A stretch of DNA of 64,000 bases from Alishewanella longhuensis (GTDB lineage: Bacteria > Pseudomonadota > Gammaproteobacteria > Enterobacterales > Alteromonadaceae): the NCBI RefSeq assembly GCF_014653435.1, contig NZ_BNAO01000001.1, forward strand, positions 841,739 to 905,738, in the 5' to 3' direction. The first letter of the stretch is position 1; the number at the start of each line of letters is the position of its first letter. The translations under genes and the position numbers were made by a program. Positions 51,399-61,392 of the stretch are shown here, piece after piece. The notes below the pieces were generated by a model. That model was given only the letters and a program-made list of their open reading frames with translations. It made no database searches and was not told the DNA's origin.

Positions 51399-51974
51399 TT
51401 AACGCTGCTCAAGCTGTAGCAATAGCGCCTGTTCTATCGCAAATACATGTTCATCCTGCTCACTCAACATACGCAACGCCTGCGCTAACTGCAGTAAATA
51501 GTCGCTATTCGTGCCACTTGGTCCTTGGCTTTTCGCAATATGCGCAGCAATGTCTGCCTCACTGGCTGGTCCTAAATAAGCCGCATTATCAGCGCTTGCC
51601 ACATAAACCACACCGACTTCCTGGCCAAATCCGTCTAACCAATGCAACTCGGTAAAAAAGCGCAGATAGCCGTTTTTCTCGCGATGATCCAGATGCTCAA
51701 AGGTCTCCGGTGTAACCTGATACGCCATACCAACACAGCGCGCACCGTCGGCTGCCACTAGCGTGACTACCCGACCCGGTGCTTCCGGCGTGCCACGATG
51801 ATCGTGTGAACCCTGCCAAAAACGCCGCTGCCAGCCATAAATACAAGCTGGCTTACATTGCAGATAGGGAAAATCGGCCTTATAAATCAGTGAACCATAG
51901 CCAAACAGCCACACCGACTCCAGATGCTGTAGCGGTTGGCGTTGTTGGTTTAAGGCAATAGTATTGTGTGACAT
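51399..51974 (-). CDS. chaC: Glutathione-specific gamma-glutamylcyclotransferase (ChaC-like)
   Basis: Cytoplasmic; degrades glutathione to 5-oxoproline and Cys-Gly. Substrate loop WLFGYGSLIYK near residues 22-32, GTPEAPGRVV near 61-70, and the probable catalytic Glu in DHREKNGYLR near 98. 191 residues, ChaC-like length. Start ATG at 51974. The name follows the family; glutathione specificity is inferred. Confidence 0.85.
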   Translation of the reverse strand: MSHNTIALNQQRQPLQHLESVWLFGYGSLIYKADFPYLQCKPACIYGWQRRFWQGSHDHRGTPEAPGRVVTLVAADGARCVGMAYQVTPETFEHLDHREKNGYLRFFTELHWLDGFGQEVGVVYVASADNAAYLGPASEADIAAHIAKSQGPSGTNSDYLLQLAQALRMLSEQDEHVFAIEQALLLQLEQR

Positions 51975-52246
51975 AAGGCTCCAGACAAGTACATCAAATC
52001 AGCACGAGAGTATCAGTGTTGATACTACCAATAAGCTAAGCAAAAATGCAGTAAAGGTTAACTTAATGCTTTTTTATCAGTAAGTTTTTCTGTCTGGCCA
52101 ATTAATATTGGCGAGTTTTGGTACACCGGAATAATCCTTCAGAAAAACGGTTAGCTGACCAGATATATTTTTCTGCTCGAGCACTATTTCTCTTATTATT
52201 ATTTAGTGTCATAATTAGTGACTTTAAATAAATTGGGTGAAGCAAC

Positions 52247-53380
52247 ATGGCAATCAAGTGCAGCTACGATAATACTCAATCTGCAGTAACAAGGAGCAGA
52301 AGTGCAGTCAATATGGGCATAATGACCCGAATGTTTATAAGGCACTTTGAAACTGACAGAAAAGCATCCGGTAATGTTTCTCAAGAAGTGTTGCAATATC
52401 AAACTTCGAGTTGTAACAAGAATGCGGTTCAGCAGTGGCATAATCTTAGCCGCCAGACTTGGGGATCCCGGCTTGCCGCATTGTTCCTTGCCTTTGCTAT
52501 AGTCTCATCGGCTGGACCTGCCATCGCTGCTACTGTTCATAAAGCGCCTGAAGGAACTGCCGGCGTGCTTAAAATCAAACTTGAAGTGCGGGGGAAGGGA
52601 ACCAAAGGTGCGCGCAATAATATTGAGTGGGAATCTTTGGCGGTAAATCGTCTTTACCAGGTCGAGTTTCCCTTGATAATGCAGACGGTCAGTGCTTTTG
52701 ATCCTTTAGCCGGACTCATTGAGCGCTCGCTTGAGGAGCATATTGAAGACGAAAATACGGCTACTGCGGAGAACGAATATGCCGATATGGCCGCTGCTAT
52801 GGAAATGTGCAACGGTGATACCGCTTGCCTGATTGAAACCGGCAAGAAATTCGCCGATGGTATCGCCAGCGGTCAGCGGCAGATGCCAAAATTGCTTGTA
52901 GCGGAAGGGAATTTTGCTACTTGGGGCCTATCTTATGATACCAAGGCCTCGTGCAAAGGCAAGTCTATCATTGCTGACAGGGGGCAAGGCGTTGCCATTG
53001 ATCCGCCTAAACCGGCCCACAATTACACCTATATAATCAGTGGTGAAGGGTACCCGATCTCAGTAGACGATTGCGTGGTGACACTGAGCTATGACGTCAA
53101 CAGGCATACCTATAGTTTCAGTTTACCGAGCCTGGGCTCAGTTGATGTTATTGCTAATATCTCCTGGTCAGGAGATGAGTTGCGCCGGGTCAATTTTCTC
53201 GATGACCTTGAGTCGATTTCAGGCAGTAACGGTGGTATTTTACTAAGTAATATCAAAGCTTCCAGTAAAGGTGGCTTTCTTGAGGGGCGCCAGCAACTGC
53301 AAGGTAGTGTTAGCTATTTATTTACTCAAGACGTTGTTCCGGTGACCGCTGAGTTAAGCTGGCGCTTTGAAGTGGAATAA
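52247..53380 (+). CDS. Unrecognised exported protein
   Basis: Family not recognised. A strong signal segment LAALFLAFAIVSSAGPAIA lies at residues 76-94, predicted cleavage after Ala94. That leaves an unusually long 75-residue front from the first ATG, so the true start may be later (ATG 52313, 52322 or 52331, or GTG 52388); ribosome sites are weak for all. The mature part, about 283 residues, is predicted beta-rich with a helical acidic stretch near 155-210. It has four cysteines: C188 and C194 (CNGDTAC), C236 and C276, likely two disulfides. Probably periplasmic or surface. Alone between two convergent or divergent units; its 272-base leader holds a small AGTATCA hairpin (52009-52026). Confidence 0.65.
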   Translation: MAIKCSYDNTQSAVTRSRSAVNMGIMTRMFIRHFETDRKASGNVSQEVLQYQTSSCNKNAVQQWHNLSRQTWGSRLAALFLAFAIVSSAGPAIAATVHKAPEGTAGVLKIKLEVRGKGTKGARNNIEWESLAVNRLYQVEFPLIMQTVSAFDPLAGLIERSLEEHIEDENTATAENEYADMAAAMEMCNGDTACLIETGKKFADGIASGQRQMPKLLVAEGNFATWGLSYDTKASCKGKSIIADRGQGVAIDPPKPAHNYTYIISGEGYPISVDDCVVTLSYDVNRHTYSFSLPSLGSVDVIANISWSGDELRRVNFLDDLESISGSNGGILLSNIKASSKGGFLEGRQQLQGSVSYLFTQDVVPVTAELSWRFEVE

Positions 53381-53397
53381 TACGTTTGCTATGCGGG

Positions 53398-54579
53398 TTA
53401 AATGTCAAACTTTAGCCCGTTATCAATGTCCGGTCCAAACTTAGCCAAGGTTACGGTGTTGCGGCCAGCTTGTTTGCTGGCATAGAGTGCGTCATCAGCT
53501 AGTTTAAATGCAGTAATGCGATCGTGTTGCACGGGGATAACATGCACCATGCCAATGCTGATGGTCAGTTCAACATTGGCCTCTTCAATAAACTTTAATT
53601 GCTCTGCTACTTGTTGACGCAAGCGATGACTAATTTTTAGTGCAGTTTGCTCGTCAATATCAATGAGCAACACGGCGTATTCTTCACCACCAATTCGGCC
53701 AATAATATCGTTACTGCGTAACTGCTTTGATAATAGCTTGGCTACCGAAACAATAGCCTGGTCACCGACGGCATGACCGAAGGTGTCATTCACTTTTTTA
53801 AAGAAATCGATATCAATCATCATAAAAACCGCAGGCGTAGATGGGTATTGCTGCCAATAGCGCTCCAACTGATTAAAAAAATGCTCGCGGTTTGCCAGGC
53901 GGGTTAAACCATCACGTTGTGATTTTAGCGTAAGTTTACGTTCCAGTTTTAAGAAGCTTAACCAAGGTAGTAACAAGGTGGTAAGGGTAGTCAGTAAAAT
54001 ATGACTGAGCAAAGTATAAACCGACGACTCCGGGAGGCCATGTAGATTAAGTTGCTGCCAATTAAGCATTACCAGTAAAGCTTGAATAAACATCACCAGG
54101 GCATGAAGCAAAAACACGCTTTGCAGTGTTCTGGTGAAAGTGGGTTCGGTGATGATAGATTTATGCAGTAGGTAAGCACATAAGCAAAATGTTAGCGCTA
54201 TAGCCAAGGCTACTGTGATACTGAGTAAACCAGGTTGCTGATAACTCGCCAAAAAAATTGCTATCACTATTGCCAGCGTGCCTAACGCTTGCTGGCGACG
54301 CTGTTTGGTATAGCGAAACCGGGAAAATTGCGCCAATCCTGCTAGTAAATAAACCGGTGCCAACAATAGCAAGCAATCAGCAATAAAAAAGCTGAAAAAA
54401 TTTGGAATGGCATAAGGGCGTAACACCACCAGAGCAGAACCCAGCACAAAAAAGCCACAGGAATAGGACCACAGTTTAAAGCAGCGATCTTTAGGCTTGC
54501 GCTGGTACAGCAGGTAAAGATACAGGCCAACAATAAAATTGGTTGCTAGTGCCAGCGTAATCACGGTGGGTAAATGCAC
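53398..54579 (-). CDS. Membrane-bound diguanylate cyclase (GGDEF)
   Basis: Expected to make cyclic di-GMP. The N-terminal half (about 1-210) is very hydrophobic with about seven predicted membrane helices, then a GGDEF domain (about 225-385). The active loop reads GGEEY instead of the usual GG(D/E)EF. An allosteric I-site RSND sits 5 residues before it. DGLTRLANREHFF near 228 and DIDFFKKVNDTFGHAVGDQ near 268-286 are typical. 393 residues. Shares one base with the frnE-like gene upstream, so the two are cotranslated. Confidence 0.88.
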   Translation of the reverse strand: MHLPTVITLALATNFIVGLYLYLLYQRKPKDRCFKLWSYSCGFFVLGSALVVLRPYAIPNFFSFFIADCLLLLAPVYLLAGLAQFSRFRYTKQRRQQALGTLAIVIAIFLASYQQPGLLSITVALAIALTFCLCAYLLHKSIITEPTFTRTLQSVFLLHALVMFIQALLVMLNWQQLNLHGLPESSVYTLLSHILLTTLTTLLLPWLSFLKLERKLTLKSQRDGLTRLANREHFFNQLERYWQQYPSTPAVFMMIDIDFFKKVNDTFGHAVGDQAIVSVAKLLSKQLRSNDIIGRIGGEEYAVLLIDIDEQTALKISHRLRQQVAEQLKFIEEANVELTISIGMVHVIPVQHDRITAFKLADDALYASKQAGRNTVTLAKFGPDIDNGLKFDI

Positions 54580-55223
54580 TAGTTTGCTTCCGCCGCAATT
54601 TGACTCAGAGCCGCGGCCAATTGTTGTGGTTCTTGTGCGCCAGAAATTAGGTATCGATTATTAATAATAAAGGCGGGAACAGATGAGATACCAGTTTGTT
54701 GGTACTGGGCAATATCTTCTCGCACCAGCTGCGCGTAGTCATCACTAGCAAGGAGTTGTTGCGCTATTGTTGTGTCAAGCCCAGTGTTAAGCACGCAATC
54801 AAGTAATACCTGGTGATTAGAGACATCAGCCGCTTCACCAAAATAGGCGGTAAATAATGCCATCTTCATGGCAGTGGCTTTGCCGAAGGTGTCGGCCCAT
54901 TTCACCAAGCGGTGGGCATCAAAGGTATTGCAGGTAAACCGCTTTTGCATCTTACTAAAGTTAAGCCCCAGGCCCGCGGCGAGTTCCATCAGGTGTGCTT
55001 GGGCCTGGCGCATGTCCGCTTCACTTTTGCCATACTTTCGGCTAAGTGCCGGTAAAATGGCTTCTTGTGGGGCTTTTTTGTCCGGGTTTAATTCAAAAGC
55101 GCGCCACTTTAATTCGACGCTAATATTTGGCAGTGTTGCCAGCGCTTGTTCTAAACGCGCATAGCCTATGGCACACCAGGGACAGGCGATATCGGAAACT
55201 AAATCAATCTTTAAGGGGGTCAT
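54579..55223 (-). CDS. DsbA-family oxidoreductase (FrnE-like)
   Basis: Thioredoxin-fold protein with CPWC at residues 14-17 (SDIACPWCAIGYARLE), insertion helices, and the cis-Pro loop ISSVPAFIINNRYLISGAQ near 180-198. 214 residues, no signal peptide, so cytoplasmic like FrnE, linked elsewhere to oxidative stress. The downstream diguanylate cyclase starts within its stop. Substrate unknown. Upstream 201 bases hold only AT-rich sequence and TGAGATACTTA inverted copies. Confidence 0.85.
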   Translation of the reverse strand: MTPLKIDLVSDIACPWCAIGYARLEQALATLPNISVELKWRAFELNPDKKAPQEAILPALSRKYGKSEADMRQAQAHLMELAAGLGLNFSKMQKRFTCNTFDAHRLVKWADTFGKATAMKMALFTAYFGEAADVSNHQVLLDCVLNTGLDTTIAQQLLASDDYAQLVREDIAQYQQTGISSVPAFIINNRYLISGAQEPQQLAAALSQIAAEAN

Positions 55224-55410
55224 GCCAAAGCGTCCTTATTGGTCTTATGAAACAAGGTACTGCGTTATTTTGCAGTAAACAAGTTTAAAACAGGTTTAGA
55301 ATAGCAACTCATTGAGATACTTAGCTAAGCAATTAAGCTGAAGATTGCTTTGCTGTGTTCAACGCTATCTCTGTACGGTACTTACCGTTAATTGGCTCAA
55401 AAAGTGCGGC

Positions 55411-55445
55411 AACTGAGATAATACTTAGGTATTAAGTATCTCAGT
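55411..55445 (-). other. Imperfect inverted repeat across the xseA stop
   Basis: On the minus strand CTGAGATACTTA and TAAGTATTATCTCAG flank a short loop with a 3-base bulge, overlapping the last codons of xseA. No clean T-run directly follows (TTGCCGCAC then TTTTT). A weak terminator or mRNA end structure is possible. The 11-mer TGAGATACTTA also occurs in opposite orientation at 55313-55323. Confidence 0.4.
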
Positions 55446-56762
55446 GACCACTGCAGCAAAACGCCCTGTTGCTAGTTGCGTGCTAATCGTCTCACCGACC
55501 TTAAGCTGCGCTGCGCTGGTCAGTGCTTGTTGCTCGGCATTAAAGCTAATACTGTAACCGCGTGCCAAGGTCGCCAAAGGGCTTACGGTATGGAGTTGAG
55601 CACTAAGGGTGGCTAGTAGTTGTTTGTGTTGTTTTATCTGCTGTTGCTGCGCCTGTGCTAACCGTTTGCTCAATTGTTGCAGCTGCTGTTGCTGTTGCAT
55701 AATGGCTTTAGCCGGCGATAAATGCTGCAGACTTTGTTGTAAATAACTGTGCTGGCGTTTGATTTGTTGTAGCTGTTGTTGCATCTGTCGCTGCAAACGC
55801 AGCTGCAACTCATCTAGCCGTTGTTGTTGTTGCTCTAAGCGCCGCTGTGGATGTAATTGCTGCAAGCGTTGCTGTAACTGACTAAGCTTAGGGGCAAGGC
55901 GCTGTAAATACAGGCTCTGGGCTCTGGTCAAACGCGTAGCGAGTTGTTGCAGGCTAATAAGATGTTGGCTCTGATCGGGTGAAACCAGCTCAGCCGCTGC
56001 CGATGGTGTTGGCGCACGCATATCGGCCACAAAGTCGCTTAAGGCAAAATCAATCTCATGCCCTACTGCGCTGACCGTAGGGATAGGGCAGGCGGCTATG
56101 GCACGGGCCAGACCTTCATCGTTAAAACACCAGAGATCTTCCAGCGAGCCACCACCACGACCAATAATCAGTACATCCACTTCATTACGTTGTATCGCAA
56201 TGCTAAGCATAGTGCGTAGCTGCTGTGCGGCAGTGTCGCCCTGCACCTGGCAGGGATAGATAATCAGTTCTATACCCGGCGCGCGGCGCGCCATAACCGT
56301 AATAATATCGCGTACGGCAGCACCGGTAGCTGAGGTAATAATACCGACCCGTCGAGGGTTTGCCGGCAGAGGCTTTTTCCGTTCCTGCGCAAAGAGCCCT
56401 TCGGCGGCAAGCTTCGCTTTTAGTTGCTCAAACTGTTGTTTTAGCAAACCAGCGCCGGCGGGTTCGATAAAATCAGCAAGCAGCTGATATTCACCTCGTG
56501 GCTCATAGACGCTAATGCGGGCGCGAATCATCACTTGCTGGCCATTCTGTGGCCTAATCAATGCATTGCGGTTAGCCTGTTTAAACATGGCGACTTTTAC
56601 CTGTGCTGCCTGATCTTTTAAGCTGAAATACCAGTGCCCCGAGGCAGCCGCCACAAAGTTAGACACTTCGCCTATTAGCCACAGTTGCTGAAACTGTAAC
56701 TCCAGCGTTAAGCGCACTTCGCTGTTTAAGCGGGAGACGGTATAAATATCGGGGTTTTGCAT
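55425..56762 (-). CDS. xseA: Exodeoxyribonuclease VII large subunit
   Basis: Catalytic subunit of the single-strand exonuclease used in mismatch repair and recombination. N-terminal OB fold (about residues 5-100, YTVSRLNSEVRL, GHWYFSLKDQ), catalytic domain with PRRVGIITSATGAAVRDII near 135-153 and GRGGGSLEDLWCFNDE near 201-216. A glutamine-rich coiled coil (about 270-400) then a C-terminal barrel. 445 residues. Divergent from guaB, the conserved arrangement. xseB is not here. Confidence 0.96.
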   Translation of the reverse strand: MQNPDIYTVSRLNSEVRLTLELQFQQLWLIGEVSNFVAAASGHWYFSLKDQAAQVKVAMFKQANRNALIRPQNGQQVMIRARISVYEPRGEYQLLADFIEPAGAGLLKQQFEQLKAKLAAEGLFAQERKKPLPANPRRVGIITSATGAAVRDIITVMARRAPGIELIIYPCQVQGDTAAQQLRTMLSIAIQRNEVDVLIIGRGGGSLEDLWCFNDEGLARAIAACPIPTVSAVGHEIDFALSDFVADMRAPTPSAAAELVSPDQSQHLISLQQLATRLTRAQSLYLQRLAPKLSQLQQRLQQLHPQRRLEQQQQRLDELQLRLQRQMQQQLQQIKRQHSYLQQSLQHLSPAKAIMQQQQQLQQLSKRLAQAQQQQIKQHKQLLATLSAQLHTVSPLATLARGYSISFNAEQQALTSAAQLKVGETISTQLATGRFAAVVTEILNT

Positions 56763-56798
56763 AGCCTACTCAGGGGGGATTACTCAGATAATTAATAA

Positions 56799-58394
<1,596 letters not shown>

Positions 58395-58410
58395 CCGCTT
58401 TCGGCTTTCA

Positions 58411-58431
58411 GGGCTGGCTTATGGCCAGCCC
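58411..58431 (+). other. Stem-loop between guaB and guaA
   Basis: 8-base stem GGGCTGGC / GCCAGCCC with a 5-base loop TTATG. No T-run, so it more likely tunes mRNA stability between the two cistrons than stops transcription. Confidence 0.5.
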
Positions 58432-58452
58432 GCTTACTTTGTAAAGGTTAGT

Positions 58453-60030
58453 ATGAACAAAAACATCCATCATCATCGTATTTTAATCCTCGACTTTGGT
58501 TCGCAATACACCCAGCTTATCGCCCGCCGTGTGCGCGAAATTGGCGTGTACTGTGAGCTTTGGGCCTGGGATGTGACCGAAGCACAAATCCGTGAATTTA
58601 ACCCAACCGGTATTATTTTATCGGGTGGCCCGGAAAGCGTACACGAAGCTAATTCACCACGTGCACCGCAGTATGTTTATGAGGCTGGCGTGCCGGTATT
58701 AGGTATTTGTTACGGTATGCAAACCATGGCCGAGCAGCTGGGCGGTAAGGTGCAAGGCTCGGATATGCGCGAGTTCGGCTATGCCCAGGTAGAAGTGGTG
58801 GCAGCAAACGATTTATTTGCCAAAATTGAAGATCATATTGGTAGCAATGGCAACGCCTTGTTAGATGTTTGGATGAGCCATGGTGATAAAGTGGTGCAAA
58901 TTCCAGCAGGTTTTGTGACCTGTGCCAGCACCTCAACTTGCCCACATGCCGGCATGGTAGACGAAGCTCGCCAGTTCTACGGCGTGCAGTTCCACCCGGA
59001 AGTGACGCATACCCGTCAGGGGCTGCGCATGTTAGAGCACTTTGTGGTGGATATCTGTGGCTGTGACAAGCTGTGGACGCCAGCTTCAATTATTGAAGAT
59101 GCGGTAATTCGCTTAAAACAGCAAATTGGTGATGATCAGGTTATTTTAGGCTTATCAGGTGGGGTGGATAGCTCAGTGGTGGCCATGCTGTTGCACCGCG
59201 CTATCGGCAAAAACCTGACCTGCGTGTTCGTAGATAACGGTTTGCTGCGTTTAAACGAAGGCAAGCAGGTGATGGATATGTTTGGCGATCACTTTGGTCT
59301 TAACATTATCAAGATTGATGCCGAGCAGCGTTTCCTTGATGCCCTAGCCGGCGAAAATGAGCCAGAAGCCAAGCGGAAAATTATTGGTCGGGTCTTTGTC
59401 GAAGTGTTCGACGAAGAATCGCAAAAACTGGAAAATGCGAAATGGTTAGCACAGGGCACCATTTATCCGGATGTGATTGAGTCTGCTGGCTCAGCTACCG
59501 GTAAAGCCCATGTGATTAAATCGCACCATAACGTGGGCGGCTTACCAGCTCATATGAAGCTGGGTTTAGTTGAACCACTGCGCGAACTGTTTAAAGACGA
59601 AGTGCGCAAAGTCGGCCTGGAGTTAGGCCTGCCGTACGATATGCTATACCGTCATCCGTTCCCAGGCCCTGGCTTAGGTGTAAGAGTACTTGGCGAAATC
59701 AAAAAAGAATATTGCGATATTCTGCGCCGTGCCGATGCAATCTTTATTGAAGAGCTGCATAAAGCGGATCTATACAATAAAGTCAGCCAGGCCTTCGCGG
59801 TATTCCTGCCAGTAAAATCGGTGGGTGTGATGGGCGATGCCCGCAAGTACGATTGGGTAGTCTCACTGCGCGCCGTTGAAACCGTCGATTTTATGACCGC
59901 CCATTGGGCGCACTTGCCGTATGAGTTGTTGGGTAAGGTGTCGAATCGGATTATTAACGAGATTAATGGTATTTCCCGAGTCGTCTACGATATCTCAGGC
60001 AAGCCGCCAGCAACGATAGAATGGGAATAG
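58453..60030 (+). CDS. guaA: GMP synthase (glutamine-hydrolysing)
   Basis: Aminates XMP to GMP with ATP and glutamine ammonia. N-terminal class I amidotransferase with Cys in GICYGMQTM near residue 86 and His/Glu in FHPEVTHT near 182-186. PP-loop LSGGVDSSV near 234-242, and the C-terminal dimerization domain ending PPATIEWE. 525 residues. Forms the guaBA operon; terminator follows. Confidence 0.98.
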   Translation: MNKNIHHHRILILDFGSQYTQLIARRVREIGVYCELWAWDVTEAQIREFNPTGIILSGGPESVHEANSPRAPQYVYEAGVPVLGICYGMQTMAEQLGGKVQGSDMREFGYAQVEVVAANDLFAKIEDHIGSNGNALLDVWMSHGDKVVQIPAGFVTCASTSTCPHAGMVDEARQFYGVQFHPEVTHTRQGLRMLEHFVVDICGCDKLWTPASIIEDAVIRLKQQIGDDQVILGLSGGVDSSVVAMLLHRAIGKNLTCVFVDNGLLRLNEGKQVMDMFGDHFGLNIIKIDAEQRFLDALAGENEPEAKRKIIGRVFVEVFDEESQKLENAKWLAQGTIYPDVIESAGSATGKAHVIKSHHNVGGLPAHMKLGLVEPLRELFKDEVRKVGLELGLPYDMLYRHPFPGPGLGVRVLGEIKKEYCDILRRADAIFIEELHKADLYNKVSQAFAVFLPVKSVGVMGDARKYDWVVSLRAVETVDFMTAHWAHLPYELLGKVSNRIINEINGISRVVYDISGKPPATIEWE

Positions 60031-60081
60031 TTTTGGCGTTGTCTTTGTCACTGTAGCGGCATTGTCTTCGCCGCTCACCCC

Positions 60082-60116
60082 GGTCACATACTATTTGTAT
60101 GTGACCTTATTTTTTT
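60082..60116 (+). terminator. Terminator after guaA overlapping the vapC end
   Basis: 10-base stem GGTCACATAC / GTATGTGACC, TATTT loop, then TTATTTTTTT. The T-tract doubles, read on the minus strand, as the last Lys-Lys-stop codons of the convergent vapC gene (60107-60115). Confidence 0.88.
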
Positions 60117-60511
60117 AGCCAGTTTACGACTCTTAAGCCTGCCACACGTTCAAACTCTCGGGTTTTGTTAGTAATCAGTGCCAGCCCTTCACTTCTAGCA
60201 TGGCCTGCGATATGCAGATCATTAACGCCTATTGGCGTACCGGCTTTTTCTAGTTCTGCGCGAATATCACCATAGTGTTGTGCTGCTTTTTCGCTATAGG
60301 GTAATACCACTAATCTGGAGCAGAAATCTTCTACTGCTTGCCGGTTTTGCTCGGGTTTCGCGCTTTTATCGACACCATGGCACAGCTCAGCATAAGTAAT
60401 ACTGCTAATACATAGCAAACCTGCGTACTGGTTAAAGGTTTCTAGCACTTCCAAGGGGCGACGTTTAATCACGTAGATACAAATATTGGTATCGAGCAGG
60501 TATTTAAGCAT
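60107..60511 (-). CDS. vapC: VapC-type PIN-domain toxin
   Basis: Predicted ribonuclease toxin, tRNA-fMet-cleaving in the Shigella MvpA/VapC relatives. PIN acidic residues: Asp7 in LLDTN, Glu in YAELCHG near 42, Asp in GVNDLHIAGHA near 97, plus the conserved TNKTREFERV near 113-122. 134 residues. Shares one base with vapB. The core looks intact, so probably functional. Confidence 0.9.
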   Translation of the reverse strand: MLKYLLDTNICIYVIKRRPLEVLETFNQYAGLLCISSITYAELCHGVDKSAKPEQNRQAVEDFCSRLVVLPYSEKAAQHYGDIRAELEKAGTPIGVNDLHIAGHARSEGLALITNKTREFERVAGLRVVNWLKK

Positions 60512-60744
60512 TACAAGGCTTCCCGCTCTTGTTGTTCCTGCGAAGCGCGCTCAGGCATAAAGTCTTCTGTCACGGCAGGCCCTTGTAAGAAAAAAGAATC
60601 CCAGCTATGGCTAACAGGCGTAAGGATGCGATCTTTTCCTACAACGCGCACTGTGACTTTTTTTACATCGTCCGGAAAGCGAGCATCAACCGGCAAGCGT
60701 ACCGCTTGCGTATTGTTATTTTTAAAAACAGTACCTGTATCCAT
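60511..60744 (-). CDS. vapB: VapB-type antitoxin (VagC/MvpT family)
   Basis: AbrB-type swapped-hairpin DNA-binding N-terminus (VFKNNNTQAVRLPVDARFPD near 6-25) and a C-terminal toxin-wrapping tail with WDSFF and ERASQEQQEREAL. 77 residues. AGGAG 6 bases before ATG. Comes first in the operon and should bind the toxin and repress the promoter together with it. Confidence 0.9.
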   Translation of the reverse strand: MDTGTVFKNNNTQAVRLPVDARFPDDVKKVTVRVVGKDRILTPVSHSWDSFFLQGPAVTEDFMPERASQEQQEREAL

Positions 60745-60774
60745 AATACGCTCCTAAAATTTACGAGTATAATA

Positions 60775-60810
60775 ATTATAAACCCTAATAGTAGATACTC
60801 AAGGTATCTA
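60775..60810 (-). promoter_or_regulatory. vapBC promoter and operator candidate
   Basis: Minus strand: -35 TTGAGT (60802-60797), 16-base spacer, perfect -10 TATAAT (60780-60775), about 30 bases before vapB. A 7-base inverted repeat TAGATAC-TCAAG-GTATCTA (60792-60810) covers the -35, fitting autorepression by VapBC. Confidence 0.6.
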
Positions 60811-60862
60811 CCTGTAATGGCGTTCGATAATTCTAAATACCTTTTATGGACAACCTCTTTCA

Positions 60863-61333
60863 ATGAGCAATAAACCCACTTTAACCTTGCTAAAACACTG
60901 CCCTGAACATATTCCAGAAATTGCTAAGTGGCACTATCACGAGTGGGGGGCGTTATTTCCAGAGAAAAGCGAGGCTGATTTTGCCAGCGATTTAGCGGCT
61001 ACCTTAAACGACGCTGAGTTGCCACTGAGTTGGGTGCTGCTGTTAGATGAACAAGTAGTGGGTACGGCCTCTATTTTATTGCAGGATATGCAAACCAATC
61101 TCGATTTATCACCCTGGCTGGCGAATATTTACCTGGCCCCCGCCGCGCGGGGTAAAGGTTTAGGCAAATGGCTGGTAACGCAAGTTATGACTAAAGCGCA
61201 GCAGCTCGGTTTAACCAAGCTGTATTTATTTACAGAAAACAAGCCGGAGTTTTACCAGCAACTAGGTTGGCAGCCCCTAAAACAGGAACTTTACGAGGGA
61301 AAGCTAGTGACCATTATGCACTGGCAGGCTTAA
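60863..61333 (+). CDS. GNAT-family N-acetyltransferase
   Basis: 156 residues. Acetyl-CoA binding motif A in LANIYLAPAARGKGLGKWL (about residues 89-107, with the RGKGLG pyrophosphate loop), later FYQQLGWQPL near 135-144. The substrate is unknown; the N-terminal HYHEWGALFP could contribute specificity. Stands alone between vapBC (divergent) and the peptidase gene (convergent). Confidence 0.85.
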   Translation: MSNKPTLTLLKHCPEHIPEIAKWHYHEWGALFPEKSEADFASDLAATLNDAELPLSWVLLLDEQVVGTASILLQDMQTNLDLSPWLANIYLAPAARGKGLGKWLVTQVMTKAQQLGLTKLYLFTENKPEFYQQLGWQPLKQELYEGKLVTIMHWQA

Positions 61334-61354
61334 GCGACGTGATTTTAGGGAGCC

Positions 61355-61381
61355 AGCAGCACCGGTTTGGCAGGTGCTGCT
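61355..61381. other. Stem-loop between convergent GNAT and LD-carboxypeptidase genes
   Basis: Perfect 9-base stem AGCAGCACC / GGTGCTGCT with a 9-base loop in the 59-base convergent gap. No T-run on either strand, so at best a weak or rho-assisted end for both transcripts. Confidence 0.45.
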
Positions 61382-61392
61382 TAGCCGTTTGC

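Noticed and set aside
52199-52441. 80-codon minus-strand frame over the start of the unknown exported gene
   Set aside because: No ribosome site or recognisable domain. Kept only as a reminder that the N-terminus of the plus-strand gene is uncertain.
55681-55870. TTG/CTG-rich stretch as a microsatellite or regulatory repeat
   Set aside because: It is the codon run for the Gln-rich arm of XseA and is irregular at base level.
60107-60744. vapBC as the edge of a larger genomic island
   Set aside because: Both sides return at once to housekeeping or ordinary genes; no integrase, tRNA or direct repeats seen.
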